A stretch of DNA of 64,000 nucleotides from Chryseobacterium indologenes (GTDB taxonomy: Bacteria; Bacteroidota; Bacteroidia; Flavobacteriales; Weeksellaceae): positions 124,001 through 188,000 of the forward strand of contig NZ_LJOD01000004.1 in NCBI RefSeq assembly GCF_001295265.1, written 5' to 3'. The translations under genes were made by a program, and so were the position numbers. Below, one piece after another: positions 37,186 to 46,108 of this stretch. Within the stretch, counting starts at the first letter, position 1. Every line of letters begins with the position of its first letter. The notes under the pieces were generated by a model that was not told where the DNA came from, did not search any database, and saw only the letters and a program-made list of their open reading frames with translations.

Positions 37186-37193
37186 TATATTTG
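37186..37193 (+). promoter_or_regulatory. Promoter -7 box TATATTTG of the TetR operon
   Basis: Exact TAnnTTTG match 20 bases before the ATG at 37214 and 2 bases after the palindrome. Confidence 0.7.
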
Positions 37194-37213
37194 TACTGAA
37201 AACAGTACATAAA

Positions 37214-37816
37214 ATGTCAAAAGCAGAAAAAACCAGGCAGTTTATTATTGAAAAAACGGCATCTTTATTCAACACCAAAGGGTATATGTCTACCTCATTA
37301 TCAGATATTACGGAGGCAACAGGCCTTACAAAAGGAAGTATCTATGGGAATTTTGAGAATAAAGACGAAGTGGCTCTTGAAGTTTACCGGTACAATGCCA
37401 GCCAGCTCAGCAGGATTATGAGCCGCTCTTTCGGCGATGAATTTCCAACAACTATTGATAAACTTTATGCATTTGTATCTTTTTACAGAAAAAACTGGCG
37501 TACAGTTTTCTCGAATGGGGGCTGTCCTCTTATGAATGCAGCCACCGAAGCAGATGATTCTTTTCCGGCACTGAAAAAACATGTTAAAGAATCTTTTAAA
37601 ATATGGACCCATAAGATTTCAGGAGTAATCCAACTGGGGCAGAAAAACGGGGAACTCAATCCGGATACCAATCCGGAAGAATATGCTGCCCTATTCATCA
37701 TGATTATTGAAGGCGGAATATTACTTTCCAAGACAACAGACGATGAAAAATTCCTGAACCTTGCACTGGATAGAGTTACCCATATAATTGATCAAGAACT
37801 TATTCTTCCATCTTAA
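37214..37816 (+). CDS. TetR family transcriptional regulator
   Basis: 200 residues. The N-terminal helix-turn-helix (about 5-55) reads RQFIIEKTASLFNTKGYMSTSLSDITEATGLTKGSIYGNFENKDEV, typical of AcrR/TetR repressors; the C-terminal ligand domain contains NGGCPLMNAATEADD, as in the LmrA/YxaF-like C-terminal group. It probably senses an acyl compound, given the thiolase, thioesterase and ketoacyl synthase genes that follow. Start at 37214 because the promoter and operator lie just before it; the longer frame from 37100 would run through them. Confidence 0.9.
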   Translation: MSKAEKTRQFIIEKTASLFNTKGYMSTSLSDITEATGLTKGSIYGNFENKDEVALEVYRYNASQLSRIMSRSFGDEFPTTIDKLYAFVSFYRKNWRTVFSNGGCPLMNAATEADDSFPALKKHVKESFKIWTHKISGVIQLGQKNGELNPDTNPEEYAALFIMIIEGGILLSKTTDDEKFLNLALDRVTHIIDQELILPS

Positions 37817-37827
37817 AACTAAAGATT

Positions 37828-39096
37828 ATGGAAACAAAAAAAGTGGCTATTGTAGGATACAACAGAATTCCTTTTGCCAGAATCAATACAGCCTATGCAG
37901 ATAAGGGAAATCAGCAATTGCTGGAAGCTGCCCTTAACGGACTGATTCAACAGTACCATTTACAAGGAAAGCTTCTGGGAGAAGTGGCAGGAGGAGCTGT
38001 TATCAAACATATTTCCGAAAGCAACCTCATCCGGGAATCTGTTATGAACACTCCGCTTGATCCTGCAACTCCTGCCTGTGATCTTCAACAGGCCTGTGAT
38101 ACAGGAATTGAAGCTGCCATTTATATCGGAAACAAAATTGCATTAGGTCAGATTGACAGCGGAATCGCCTGTGGTGTAGAAGCCATGAGCAACATTCCTT
38201 TTGAATCTTCACCCCGGTTAAGAAAAGCTCTTCTGAAAGCCAATAAAGAAAAATCAGCATTGGGAAAAATAAAGCAGTTATTGAGCCCCAGGCTTAAAGA
38301 CTGGATGCCCATTCCTTATAAAGGGCAGGAGCCCAAAACCGGCCTGGTGATGGGCGGGCATACGGAAATCACTGCAAAATACTATGAAATTTCCCGTGAA
38401 GAACAGGATGAGCTGGCTTTAAAGAGCCATCAGAATATGGCCAAAGCTTATGATGAAGGATTTTTTGATGATATGATTACTCCCGCTTTCGGACTGGATA
38501 AAGATAATAATTTACGCCGTGATACCAGCTTAGAAAAGCTTTCCCAGCTGAAACCGGCCTTTGACAAACAGCACGGAACGCTGACTGCCGGAAACTCAAC
38601 CCCTTTTACAGACGGAGCTTCCGCTGTATTATTGGCCAGTGAAGAGTGGGCAAAAGCGAATAATCTACCCGTACTTGCTTATATTACTTTTTCAGAGGTT
38701 GCGGGAATTGAATATGTTGAAAACAGACAAAATCTTCTTTTGGCTCCCGTTTTTGCCGCTGACAGAATGCTCAGGAAAGCAGGGATGAATCTTGAAGAAT
38801 TTGATTTTTATGAAATTCATGAAGCCTTTGCCGCACAGGTTCTTGCTACTCTGAAAATCTGGGAAAACGATGATCTGGCGAAAAAATTCGGTCTGGATAA
38901 AGCATTAGGAAAGATTGACAGGGGGAAACTGAATGTAAAAGGAGGAAGTCTTGCAGCTGCCCATCCTTTTGCGGCCACGGGAGGCAGAATTATTGCTACA
39001 ATGGCCAAGCTTCTCCATGAAAAAGGACGCGGAAAAGGATTTATCTCCATTTGTGCTGCCAGAGGACAGGGTGTTACAATGATTATAGAAAAATAA
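37828..39096 (+). CDS. Thiolase (acetyl-CoA C-acyltransferase), FadI/FadA-like
   Basis: 422 residues. Thiolase fold with the acylated cysteine C90 in LQQACDTGIEAA, GVEAMSNIPFE, the His of HEAFAAQ, the HPFAATGGR block and the second catalytic Cys in CAARGQGV. It cleaves 3-ketoacyl-CoA to acetyl-CoA and a shorter acyl-CoA, or runs the reverse condensation. It lies 12 bases after the TetR gene and 11 bases before the thioesterase, so it is in their operon. No partner hydratase/dehydrogenase is in the window. Confidence 0.88.
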   Translation: METKKVAIVGYNRIPFARINTAYADKGNQQLLEAALNGLIQQYHLQGKLLGEVAGGAVIKHISESNLIRESVMNTPLDPATPACDLQQACDTGIEAAIYIGNKIALGQIDSGIACGVEAMSNIPFESSPRLRKALLKANKEKSALGKIKQLLSPRLKDWMPIPYKGQEPKTGLVMGGHTEITAKYYEISREEQDELALKSHQNMAKAYDEGFFDDMITPAFGLDKDNNLRRDTSLEKLSQLKPAFDKQHGTLTAGNSTPFTDGASAVLLASEEWAKANNLPVLAYITFSEVAGIEYVENRQNLLLAPVFAADRMLRKAGMNLEEFDFYEIHEAFAAQVLATLKIWENDDLAKKFGLDKALGKIDRGKLNVKGGSLAAAHPFAATGGRIIATMAKLLHEKGRGKGFISICAARGQGVTMIIEK

Positions 39097-39106
39097 TACA
39101 GAATAT

Positions 39107-39532
39107 ATGGACCGATTAGCACAGCTTCAGCAATTTATAGGGAAAGAATTCAGCCAGTCGCCATCCCCTTTTATGAAATGGCTGAACCCTGTTATCATTT
39201 CTGCGGAAGAAGGACATCTTGAATTTCAGTATACAGTAAGGCCGGAATGGCTGAATCCGATCGGAAATCTTCACGGCGGTGTAACAGCAGCTATTATTGA
39301 CGATATCATCGGGGCAACCCTGTTCTCCCTGAATGAAAATTCTTTCATCACCACCATCAATAATGTGATTGATTATTTTTCAACCGCAAAAGAAAATGAT
39401 AATATTGTAGCCGAAACGAAAATTATAAAAAGAGGACGGCAGTTTGTAAATGCTCAATGCGAAATATGGAACGCAGAAAAGACAAGGCTTATTGCCAGAG
39501 GAACCTCTAACTTATTCAAAATTAACAATTAA
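39107..39532 (+). CDS. PaaI-type hotdog-fold thioesterase
   Basis: 141 residues, single hotdog domain. Shows NPIGNLHGGVTAAIIDDIIGAT, the active-site strand-helix of PaaI/4HBT thioesterases, followed by a second strand set ending with INNVIDYFSTAKENDNIVAETKIIKRGRQFVNAQCEIW. It hydrolyses acyl-CoA or aryl-CoA esters; the exact substrate is unknown. Middle gene of the TetR-thiolase operon. Confidence 0.88.
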   Translation: MDRLAQLQQFIGKEFSQSPSPFMKWLNPVIISAEEGHLEFQYTVRPEWLNPIGNLHGGVTAAIIDDIIGATLFSLNENSFITTINNVIDYFSTAKENDNIVAETKIIKRGRQFVNAQCEIWNAEKTRLIARGTSNLFKINN

Positions 39533-39600
39533 ATGGAAATCACCATCACCGGTTTAAGATGGTGACAATCTATGACCTTTAAAAAGATAGATACGTATAT

Positions 39601-40842
39601 ATGAAAAGAGTTGTCATTACAGGACTGGGCGCAGTAACGCCTTTAGGAAACAATGTAGAAGATTTCTGGCACAACAGCATTAACGGAGTTAGCGGAGCAG
39701 GAGCCATTACCCATTTTAATTCAGAGAAATTTAAAGTACATTTTGCCTGTGAGGTTAAAAATTTTGACCCGAAAGTTCATCTCACCCACAATGAAATAAA
39801 AAGAAGCGACCTGTTTACCCAATATGCGCTGTACTCATCAGCAGAAGCCATACAGGATTCAGGACTTGACCTTGCCAATATGGACCCTTTTGATACGGGA
39901 GTGATCTGGGGAACCGGACAGGGCGGCATGTGGACCTTTGAAAGCGAAGTTATGGAATTTGCAAAAGGAGACGGAACACCAAGATTTAACCCGTTCTTTG
40001 TACCTAAGTTCATTGCCAATATGGCTTCCGGAATGATTTCTATGAAGTTTGGTCTTCAGGGAATTAACTACACCACGATTTCTGCCTGTGCAACAGGAAA
40101 TACAGCCCTGATGGATGCCTTCAACTATATCCGCCTGGGGAAAGCTAAAGTAATAATCAGTGGAGGCTCTGAAGCTGCAATTTCTCCGGCATCAATCGGA
40201 GGTTTCTCTATTATGAAGGCCATGTCCACCAGAAATGATGATCCGGCTACCGCCAGCCGCCCTTATGATGCAGACAGAGACGGTTTTGTTATGGGAGAAG
40301 GCGCAGGAGCTCTGGTTCTTGAAGAATATGAACATGCAAAAGCAAGAGGAGCTAAGATTTATGCAGAACTTGCAGGAGCCGCAATGACGGCTGATGCCTA
40401 TCATATGACCGCACCTCATCCCGATGGTGCAGGAGCTATTAAAGCAATGCAGCTGGCTCTTAATGAAGCCGGAATTAATGCTGAGAACATTGATTATCTG
40501 AATCCTCACGCCACTTCTACTCCACTTGGGGATCTTGTGGAATTGAAAGGGATCAGCAAGCTGTTTAACGGAAGTAAAAACCTTGACATCAGTGCTACCA
40601 AGTCTATGACCGGGCATTTGTTGGGAGCAGCTGGTGCCGCTGAAGCTATTCTGTCTATTAAAGCTGTTGAACAGGGAATTATCCCGCCAACGATTAACCT
40701 TCATAAGATGGATGAAAATATTCCGAAAGATGTGAATATTGTTTTTGGTGAAGCTAAAGAAAAGAAGATCAATTACGCTTTGAGTAATGCTTTTGGATTT
40801 GGAGGACACAATGCCACTTTAATTTTCAAAAAGTTCAGCTGA
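39601..40842 (+). CDS. fabF: Beta-ketoacyl-ACP synthase II
   Basis: 413 residues, full length. Catalytic triad: C163 in ISACATGN, H303 in NPHATSTPLGD and H339 in KSMTGHLLGAAGAAE. It elongates acyl-ACP with malonyl-ACP in fatty-acid synthesis. The motif before the first His reads HATST where HGTST is usual. Its link to a TetR gene, thiolase and thioesterase, rather than to acpP and other fab genes, suggests an accessory copy, although a main copy elsewhere cannot be seen. Confidence 0.9.
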   Translation: MKRVVITGLGAVTPLGNNVEDFWHNSINGVSGAGAITHFNSEKFKVHFACEVKNFDPKVHLTHNEIKRSDLFTQYALYSSAEAIQDSGLDLANMDPFDTGVIWGTGQGGMWTFESEVMEFAKGDGTPRFNPFFVPKFIANMASGMISMKFGLQGINYTTISACATGNTALMDAFNYIRLGKAKVIISGGSEAAISPASIGGFSIMKAMSTRNDDPATASRPYDADRDGFVMGEGAGALVLEEYEHAKARGAKIYAELAGAAMTADAYHMTAPHPDGAGAIKAMQLALNEAGINAENIDYLNPHATSTPLGDLVELKGISKLFNGSKNLDISATKSMTGHLLGAAGAAEAILSIKAVEQGIIPPTINLHKMDENIPKDVNIVFGEAKEKKINYALSNAFGFGGHNATLIFKKFS

Positions 40843-40866
40843 TTCTTAATTTAAAATATTTTTCTG

Positions 40867-40897
40867 ATCCCTGTATATAAAGTACAGGGATTTTTTA
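40867..40897 (+). terminator. Terminator of the TetR-FabF operon
   Basis: Stem ATCCCTGTA/TACAGGGAT (40867-40875 with 40883-40891), 7-nt loop, T-run. Confidence 0.85.
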
Positions 40898-41155
40898 TTA
40901 CTCATAAATTATTAATAGTAAAGTTTCTGTTTTGGGAAAAACAATTTGAAAAGACCAATCAGCAACATATGGAATATTTAATAAAAAACACTCATAATAA
41001 ATAAAATAATTAACACAAAAATGTAATTAATGTTTATTTGACACTTATAAAGTAGAATTATTATTAACATATTTCTTAAAACTAATTTTACAATACAATT
41101 GTACTATTTTTATTGACATTACTTGTTCAAATCATACACCACAAAATATTTAAAC
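40898..41155. other. AT-rich intergenic region
   Basis: No ORF, repeat or clear promoter box stands out; it must contain the promoter of the metallophosphoesterase gene. Confidence 0.4.
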
Positions 41156-42826
41156 ATGAACAAAAAACTTTATTACACCTTTATTATGGTATTTTTTCTG
41201 ATGATCAGTTGTCAGAATAGTATTTTGGATACAGCATCTGTAGATTCAAGCGATAAGCCTGAAGGAGCCGGTCAAATGAGACTTTCCAATGAGTTACTCA
41301 CGCCTAACTCCAGCTGGAAGTATCTTGACAACGGCTCAAACCAGGGTACCGCCTGGCGTGCTTCTGCTTTTAACGACAGCAACTGGGCAACTGGCAACGG
41401 ACAGTTCGGTTTTGGAGATGGTGATGAAGCCACCACCCTTCAGCCAGGTCATATTACCTATTATTTCAGAAAACATATCAATATTGCTGATGCGGGGGCT
41501 CTCCCATCTTCACTGATACTGTCTATGATCCATGATGACGGAGCCGTTGTTTACATAAACGGAACTGAGGTTCTGCGGACAGCACTACTGCCACAATCCG
41601 GTGCTATCAGCTACAATACCGGAACCAGTTCATTTGTTCCTACAGCCCAGGAAAACAGCTTTTTTGATTACACCATTTCATCCTCATATTTTCAAACGGG
41701 TGATAATGTTATAGCCATAGAAGTACATAACCAGAATACCAGCAGCAGCGATGTTTCATTTGACTGTAAGATTAATACAAGTACCCAACAGGATCCTGAC
41801 GGACCCTATGTATTTTTCCGCAATAACAGCTATGTAGTAAAAAGTATTGACCGGACGCAGGGGTTTATCACTCAGACATTCAGCACACGCAGCCAGGTTT
41901 CACTAACCATACAGCTCCCTGACGGAAATTCATTCCCTGTAAGCCTGCAGCCCCAGCTTACCACACGCGAGCAGACTGAATATCCTACATTGCCTGCCAA
42001 GTATTTTGCCACATCAGATATTGAAGGAGGCATAATGGGTTTTATACTAATGCTGAAAAAAGCAGGAATTATTGACTCAAACTATAAATGGAACTATGGC
42101 AATGGAAACCTGTTTATCATGGGAGATGTTTTTGACCGTGGGCAATATGTATCACAATGCCTGTGGCTGATCTATAAGCTGGAACAAGAAGCCGCGACAG
42201 CAGGAGGCAAAGTGCATTTCATACTGGGAAACCATGATATTATGAATTTAGTTGGTGACTTCAGATATGTACATTCCAAATATACCGCCAATGCACCTGT
42301 ATTAGGAGAAACACTAACCACATTGTATGACGCAAACAGTGAGCTGGGTAAATGGCTCCGCAGTAAAAACATGATTGAACGTGCCGGAAACACATTATTT
42401 CTACATGCAGGAATCAGTCCTGAAGTAGTAGCGCTCAATCAGTCCATTACTACATTGAACACTTATGTAAACCCTGTCATCAATAAAACCTGTACGTCTC
42501 CTGATTGTAAAACAGCCACAAGCAGCACTCATGGTCTATATTGGTATCGTGGTATGGCCCAGCAATCGCTTACACAGGCACAGGTTGATGCCATTCTTAC
42601 ATCTTTGGGTGCTGAACGGGCTTTTATCGGGCACACCATACTTGATAACAAGATTACTCTTCTTTACCAAACCAAAGTGGTAGATCTGGACATATCTCAT
42701 GCTAATAATTATTCACAGGGCTATATGGAAGGTATTTATTATAACGGATGTTACTTTAAATTTCATACCACCCAAACTCAGACAACCTATACTCCTCTTA
42801 TCGGAAGCAATTGTGTACAGCCTTAA
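41156..42826 (+). CDS. Lipoprotein with beta-sandwich domain and calcineurin-like metallophosphoesterase
   Basis: 556 residues. Lipobox FLMISC, mature CQNSILD. About residues 45-205 form a beta-sandwich of the kind seen in surface-binding modules (SSWKYLDNGSNQGTAWRASAFNDSNWATGNGQFGFGD). The phosphoesterase domain (about 275-540) has motifs SDIEGG (D288, E290), GDVFDRG (D324), GNHD (N359-D361), a HAGIS histidine and GHTILDN. The first motif is DxE instead of the usual DxH, as I recall for a Bacteroidota subgroup related to Shewanella-like phosphatases. Outer-membrane or periplasmic phosphatase; substrate unknown. The ATG at 41156 starts the lipoprotein signal. Confidence 0.82.
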   Translation: MNKKLYYTFIMVFFLMISCQNSILDTASVDSSDKPEGAGQMRLSNELLTPNSSWKYLDNGSNQGTAWRASAFNDSNWATGNGQFGFGDGDEATTLQPGHITYYFRKHINIADAGALPSSLILSMIHDDGAVVYINGTEVLRTALLPQSGAISYNTGTSSFVPTAQENSFFDYTISSSYFQTGDNVIAIEVHNQNTSSSDVSFDCKINTSTQQDPDGPYVFFRNNSYVVKSIDRTQGFITQTFSTRSQVSLTIQLPDGNSFPVSLQPQLTTREQTEYPTLPAKYFATSDIEGGIMGFILMLKKAGIIDSNYKWNYGNGNLFIMGDVFDRGQYVSQCLWLIYKLEQEAATAGGKVHFILGNHDIMNLVGDFRYVHSKYTANAPVLGETLTTLYDANSELGKWLRSKNMIERAGNTLFLHAGISPEVVALNQSITTLNTYVNPVINKTCTSPDCKTATSSTHGLYWYRGMAQQSLTQAQVDAILTSLGAERAFIGHTILDNKITLLYQTKVVDLDISHANNYSQGYMEGIYYNGCYFKFHTTQTQTTYTPLIGSNCVQP

Positions 42827-42844
42827 AAATAAAAAACATTTATA

Positions 42845-42877
42845 AAAAAAACAGTCTCAAATTGAGACTGTTTTTTT
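42845..42877. terminator. Bidirectional terminator
   Basis: ACAGTCTC/GAGACTGT stem around AAATT, flanked by A7 and T7. It separates the convergent phosphoesterase and L,D-transpeptidase genes and overlaps the stop codon of the latter. Confidence 0.85.
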
Positions 42878-43631
42878 ATGCTTTTAGCCATTCCGAAGAA
42901 GAAAGATATTTCTGATCGGGATAATAGATAAAGAGAAGATTTCTTCCTTTAATGGTGTTAATGATCGGCTGTGTAAGATCTCTCGGAATAGCAGGACATC
43001 CCCAGCTTCTTCCGATTCTTTTGTGCGCTGCGGCAAACTGCTCACTTACATAATCTGCTCCATGCATCACAATTGCTCTTTTGTATGCGGCATCATTGAA
43101 TCCTTTATCCATTCCGAGCAATCTTAAAGAAAATCCGTTATCACCTCTATAGGTTGCATCTGTGATATAAAATCCCATGCTGCTCTGCTGCGAACTTTCC
43201 GTATTAGAAAAATTCGTAGCAAATTCTTCGCCGGTATTTTTTCCGTGGGCTACGAGTGAGTTGAACAGTACTTTCTTGTCATTGATGTCAATTACCCAAA
43301 GTCTTTTTGTATTGGAGGACATAGAAAAATCGCAGATAGTCAATAAATGCGAGTCCTGGCTAAGCAATCCTGCTTTTTTCAGATTTTCAAATCCTGTCAG
43401 TGCTTTTGAGAAAACCTCGAAGTTCATCTCATGATCAGGATCAAATGCTATAGATTGGTATAATACTTCTGACGAAGATACAGCAGCTTCACTCTTCTCA
43501 GATTTCGTGTCGGTTACTCTTTCAGTTTTTACTGTAGGGACATTCTCATTCTTTACCGCCGGTTTGGGAGAAAGATAGAATGAAGTGGTGACCATGTAAA
43601 CAAGGCCTAATACGCTATAAAATCCTTTCAT
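42876..43631 (-). CDS. Murein L,D-transpeptidase catalytic domain protein (YkuD_2 type)
   Basis: 251 residues. An N-terminal signal or anchor (about 1-22) and a disordered Lys/Glu/Ser linker precede the catalytic domain, which ends with H190 (VMHGADYV) and the nucleophile C212 in RIGRSWGCPAIP. Proteins of this type form or remodel 3-3 cross-links in peptidoglycan or attach proteins to it; the exact reaction is unknown. Periplasmic. Confidence 0.87.
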   Translation of the reverse strand: MKGFYSVLGLVYMVTTSFYLSPKPAVKNENVPTVKTERVTDTKSEKSEAAVSSSEVLYQSIAFDPDHEMNFEVFSKALTGFENLKKAGLLSQDSHLLTICDFSMSSNTKRLWVIDINDKKVLFNSLVAHGKNTGEEFATNFSNTESSQQSSMGFYITDATYRGDNGFSLRLLGMDKGFNDAAYKRAIVMHGADYVSEQFAAAHKRIGRSWGCPAIPRDLTQPIINTIKGRNLLFIYYPDQKYLSSSEWLKA

Positions 43632-43729
43632 TCAATACTATATTAATTCCAAATTAGTGAGGCAAAATTATAAAAACATAATTACCAGCATGTTATAACT
43701 CTAAAAAGTTTAACTCAATTTAAGAAACT

Positions 43730-44119
43730 TTAACGGTAGCCCGATTCATCTGATTGATTGTAAATCTCTTCCAGTTTTTTCCAATAACTCCTATTTATCG
43801 GTTCATAAATAGGGTATACACATTTAAGTGCAAAAATATCCAGCTGACTTCTTGATCCGAGCCAGCTTAAAATATTTTTAACTAATCTTTCTTCCTCAAA
43901 TCCAGCCCATTGGCCAGCCGGATTTAATAGATTAAAAAAGAGAACAGGAAAAACTTCGTATTGATCAATTCCTCTGATTTCTTCAAAAGTAAAGGGACTT
44001 TTAAGAAGGATTGAAACGATATCCCTAAAATCTGAATCCTGAAGTTCCGTATCCAGGTATAATTCAGATAATGCTTTCCAGATAAGTCTCCGTTCATGAG
44101 GAAATTGCAGCTCTTTCAT
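43730..44119 (-). CDS. DUF7079-like small protein
   Basis: 129 residues, cytoplasmic. The pattern RRLIWKALSELYLDTELQDSDFRDIVSILLKSPFTFEEIRGIDQYEVFPVLFFNLLNPAGQWAGFEEERLV, with its N-terminal RRxIWxALSxLxLDTE and AGxWAGF motifs, is one I associate with the uncharacterised DUF7079 family, often near immunity genes. Function unknown. It follows MsrB by 18 bases on the same strand. Confidence 0.65.
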   Translation of the reverse strand: MKELQFPHERRLIWKALSELYLDTELQDSDFRDIVSILLKSPFTFEEIRGIDQYEVFPVLFFNLLNPAGQWAGFEEERLVKNILSWLGSRSQLDIFALKCVYPIYEPINRSYWKKLEEIYNQSDESGYR

Positions 44120-44137
44120 ATGCCTGATTCCAAAAAT

Positions 44138-44668
44138 CTAATTTACAGAATCCGGAACAAACTCTAAGCTTACAGAGTTCATGCAATAGCGCAGGCCGGT
44201 AGGTTTCGGGCCGTCATCAAAAACATGTCCCAGATGAGAATCACATCTCTTGCAGAGCACTTCTACTCGATCCATTCCATAGGTAAGATCTCTTTTGTAG
44301 TAAACGCCTTCTTTATCGGCTTCAAAAAAACTAGGCCATCCGCAGCTGCTGGCAAATTTGGAAGTGGAACGAAACAGATGATTTCCGCATACTGCACAAT
44401 AATATTCCCCAATTTCATCAAACTCATTGTATTTTCCTGTAAAAGCCCTTTCTGTAGCAGCTTCTCTGGCAACAGCATAAAGATCAGGTGCAAGGATTTT
44501 TTTCCATTCATCATTGGAAATGTTCAGTTTTGCAGTATCAGTTCTGGAATAATATGGATTGTTTTTTGCTTCTTTGTTTTCCATGGAGGTGATTTTAATG
44601 GGTTGATGTTTCTGTCCGCATTCCTGCAGAAAAAATAATATAATGATGGAAACTAAAAATCTCATCAT
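44138..44668 (-). CDS. msrB: Peptide-methionine (R)-S-oxide reductase
   Basis: 176 residues. A hydrophobic N-terminus with LQEC suggests a lipoprotein (mature from C17). The MsrB domain (about 52-172) has the zinc cysteines C91/C94 (CAVC) and C139/C142 (CKRC), resolving-type C109 in SSCGWPSF and catalytic C162 in LRYCMNS. It repairs oxidised methionine in envelope proteins, using an unknown reductant. Followed by the DUF7079-like gene. Confidence 0.93.
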   Translation of the reverse strand: MMRFLVSIIILFFLQECGQKHQPIKITSMENKEAKNNPYYSRTDTAKLNISNDEWKKILAPDLYAVAREAATERAFTGKYNEFDEIGEYYCAVCGNHLFRSTSKFASSCGWPSFFEADKEGVYYKRDLTYGMDRVEVLCKRCDSHLGHVFDDGPKPTGLRYCMNSVSLEFVPDSVN

Positions 44669-44834
44669 AAGTTTGAGTTCTTATGTCTTCCCCACAAAAG
44701 AGAGAGGAAATGCAAAAGTATGTCAGATTTTGAAAATCTTTAATTTTCTGTTTCTTTGATTCCCGGAGTGTTTAAAATAACACGTTTATTCCTTTTGTGG
44801 TGCAAATATTGAATGATTTGATAGTCAAATTTAG

Positions 44835-44842
44835 TAAATTTG
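44835..44842 (+). promoter_or_regulatory. Promoter -7 box TAAATTTG
   Basis: Exact TAnnTTTG match ending 5 bases before the ATG at 44848, the same geometry as at 5043-5056. A transcript from here would be nearly leaderless. Confidence 0.45.
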
Positions 44843-44847
44843 AGAAT

Positions 44848-46092
44848 ATGAATGATGACGTAAAAAGAAAACAGCTCAGAAAATATAAAGCATTTGCCAC
44901 AGGATTATTTGTCCTGATGGCGGTAATTTTCATTGTGACTACTCTACTACAGAAGTCCAATACTTCCCATTGGATAGGCTATGTGCGTGCTTTTTCAGAA
45001 GCAGCTATGGTGGGAGCACTCGCAGACTGGTTTGCTGTTACCGCATTGTTCCGTCATCCTTTGGGGCTTCCTATTCCGCATACCAACCTGATTGAGAATA
45101 GCAAACAACGGTTAGGAGACAATCTCGGAAGCTTTGTGGTGAGCAATTTCCTGTCTCCCCAGAATATACGTCCATATATTCAGAAGCTTAAAATTTCAAA
45201 CTTTGTAGGAGAATGGCTAGGAAAAGAAAAAAATCAGAACATTCTGCTCAGAAATATTTCGGATATTGTTCTTGACATTCTGAATAAGCTTGATGATACG
45301 TCAGTGAGCCATTTTATCAGCAAGAAAGTTTCTGAAATGACGGATGACATTCAACTCAACAAAGTCGTAGGAAACGGGATAGGCTATATTCTGGAAAAAA
45401 ATGACCATCAGAGGATTATCACCAACCTTTCCAGACAAATTAAGGAATATATTCTGGAAAATGATGAAATGATAAAAGACCGGGTAAAAAAAGGAAGCTA
45501 TACATTTATACCTTCTTTTGTAGACAATAAAATTGCAGATAAAATTGCAGACGGGCTTTCTGATTTTTTTAAAGAAATAGAAGAGGATCCCCAGCATGAA
45601 GTCCGGAAGCTGATCACACAAAAGATTCATGAATTTTCTGTTGATCTTAAAGAAGATCCAAAATGGAATGATGAATTTAAAGCCATCAAAAACGGACTTC
45701 TTAAGAATGACAAACTGGAAGAATATTCCAGTGATATCTGGGTTTCCATCAAAAAAACACTGATGAAGGAATTACAGGAAGAACATTCTGCACTGAAAAG
45801 CTACCTTTCTAAAAATCTGAATGAATTTGCACAGAATTTAAAAACAGATGAAAGCCTTCAGAACAAAATTGATCACTGGGTTCGTGTTACGGCTTACAAA
45901 TATATCCTTAAAAACACTCATCAGTTCGGAAACCTCATCAGTACAACAGTTGGAAACTGGCAGGGAAAAGAGCTGAGTGAAAAACTGGAGCTGGAAGTAG
46001 GAAAAGACCTGCAGTTTATCCGTGTTAATGGGACCCTGGTAGGAGGTCTGGTGGGGCTTATCATCTATACAATAGCCCATTTCTTCCTTTAA
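44848..46092 (+). CDS. DUF445 family membrane protein
   Basis: 414 residues. One N-terminal membrane helix (about 14-36, FATGLFVLMAVIFIVTTLL) and one at the C-terminus (about 395-412), with a long helical middle. The opening block SEAAMVGALADWFAVTALFRHPLGLPIPHTNLIENSKQRLGDNLGSFV is the DUF445/YjiN signature. Function unknown; probably an inner-membrane scaffold. The ATG at 44848 is preferred to a GTG at 44797. Confidence 0.88.
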   Translation: MNDDVKRKQLRKYKAFATGLFVLMAVIFIVTTLLQKSNTSHWIGYVRAFSEAAMVGALADWFAVTALFRHPLGLPIPHTNLIENSKQRLGDNLGSFVVSNFLSPQNIRPYIQKLKISNFVGEWLGKEKNQNILLRNISDIVLDILNKLDDTSVSHFISKKVSEMTDDIQLNKVVGNGIGYILEKNDHQRIITNLSRQIKEYILENDEMIKDRVKKGSYTFIPSFVDNKIADKIADGLSDFFKEIEEDPQHEVRKLITQKIHEFSVDLKEDPKWNDEFKAIKNGLLKNDKLEEYSSDIWVSIKKTLMKELQEEHSALKSYLSKNLNEFAQNLKTDESLQNKIDHWVRVTAYKYILKNTHQFGNLISTTVGNWQGKELSEKLELEVGKDLQFIRVNGTLVGGLVGLIIYTIAHFFL

Positions 46093-46108
46093 AAACTGAA
46101 AACTAACC

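Noticed and set aside
40192..40809. A 205-codon minus-strand frame opposite fabF
   Set aside because: It is antisense to a full-length, motif-complete FabF; its translation has no recognisable domain and an atypical composition.
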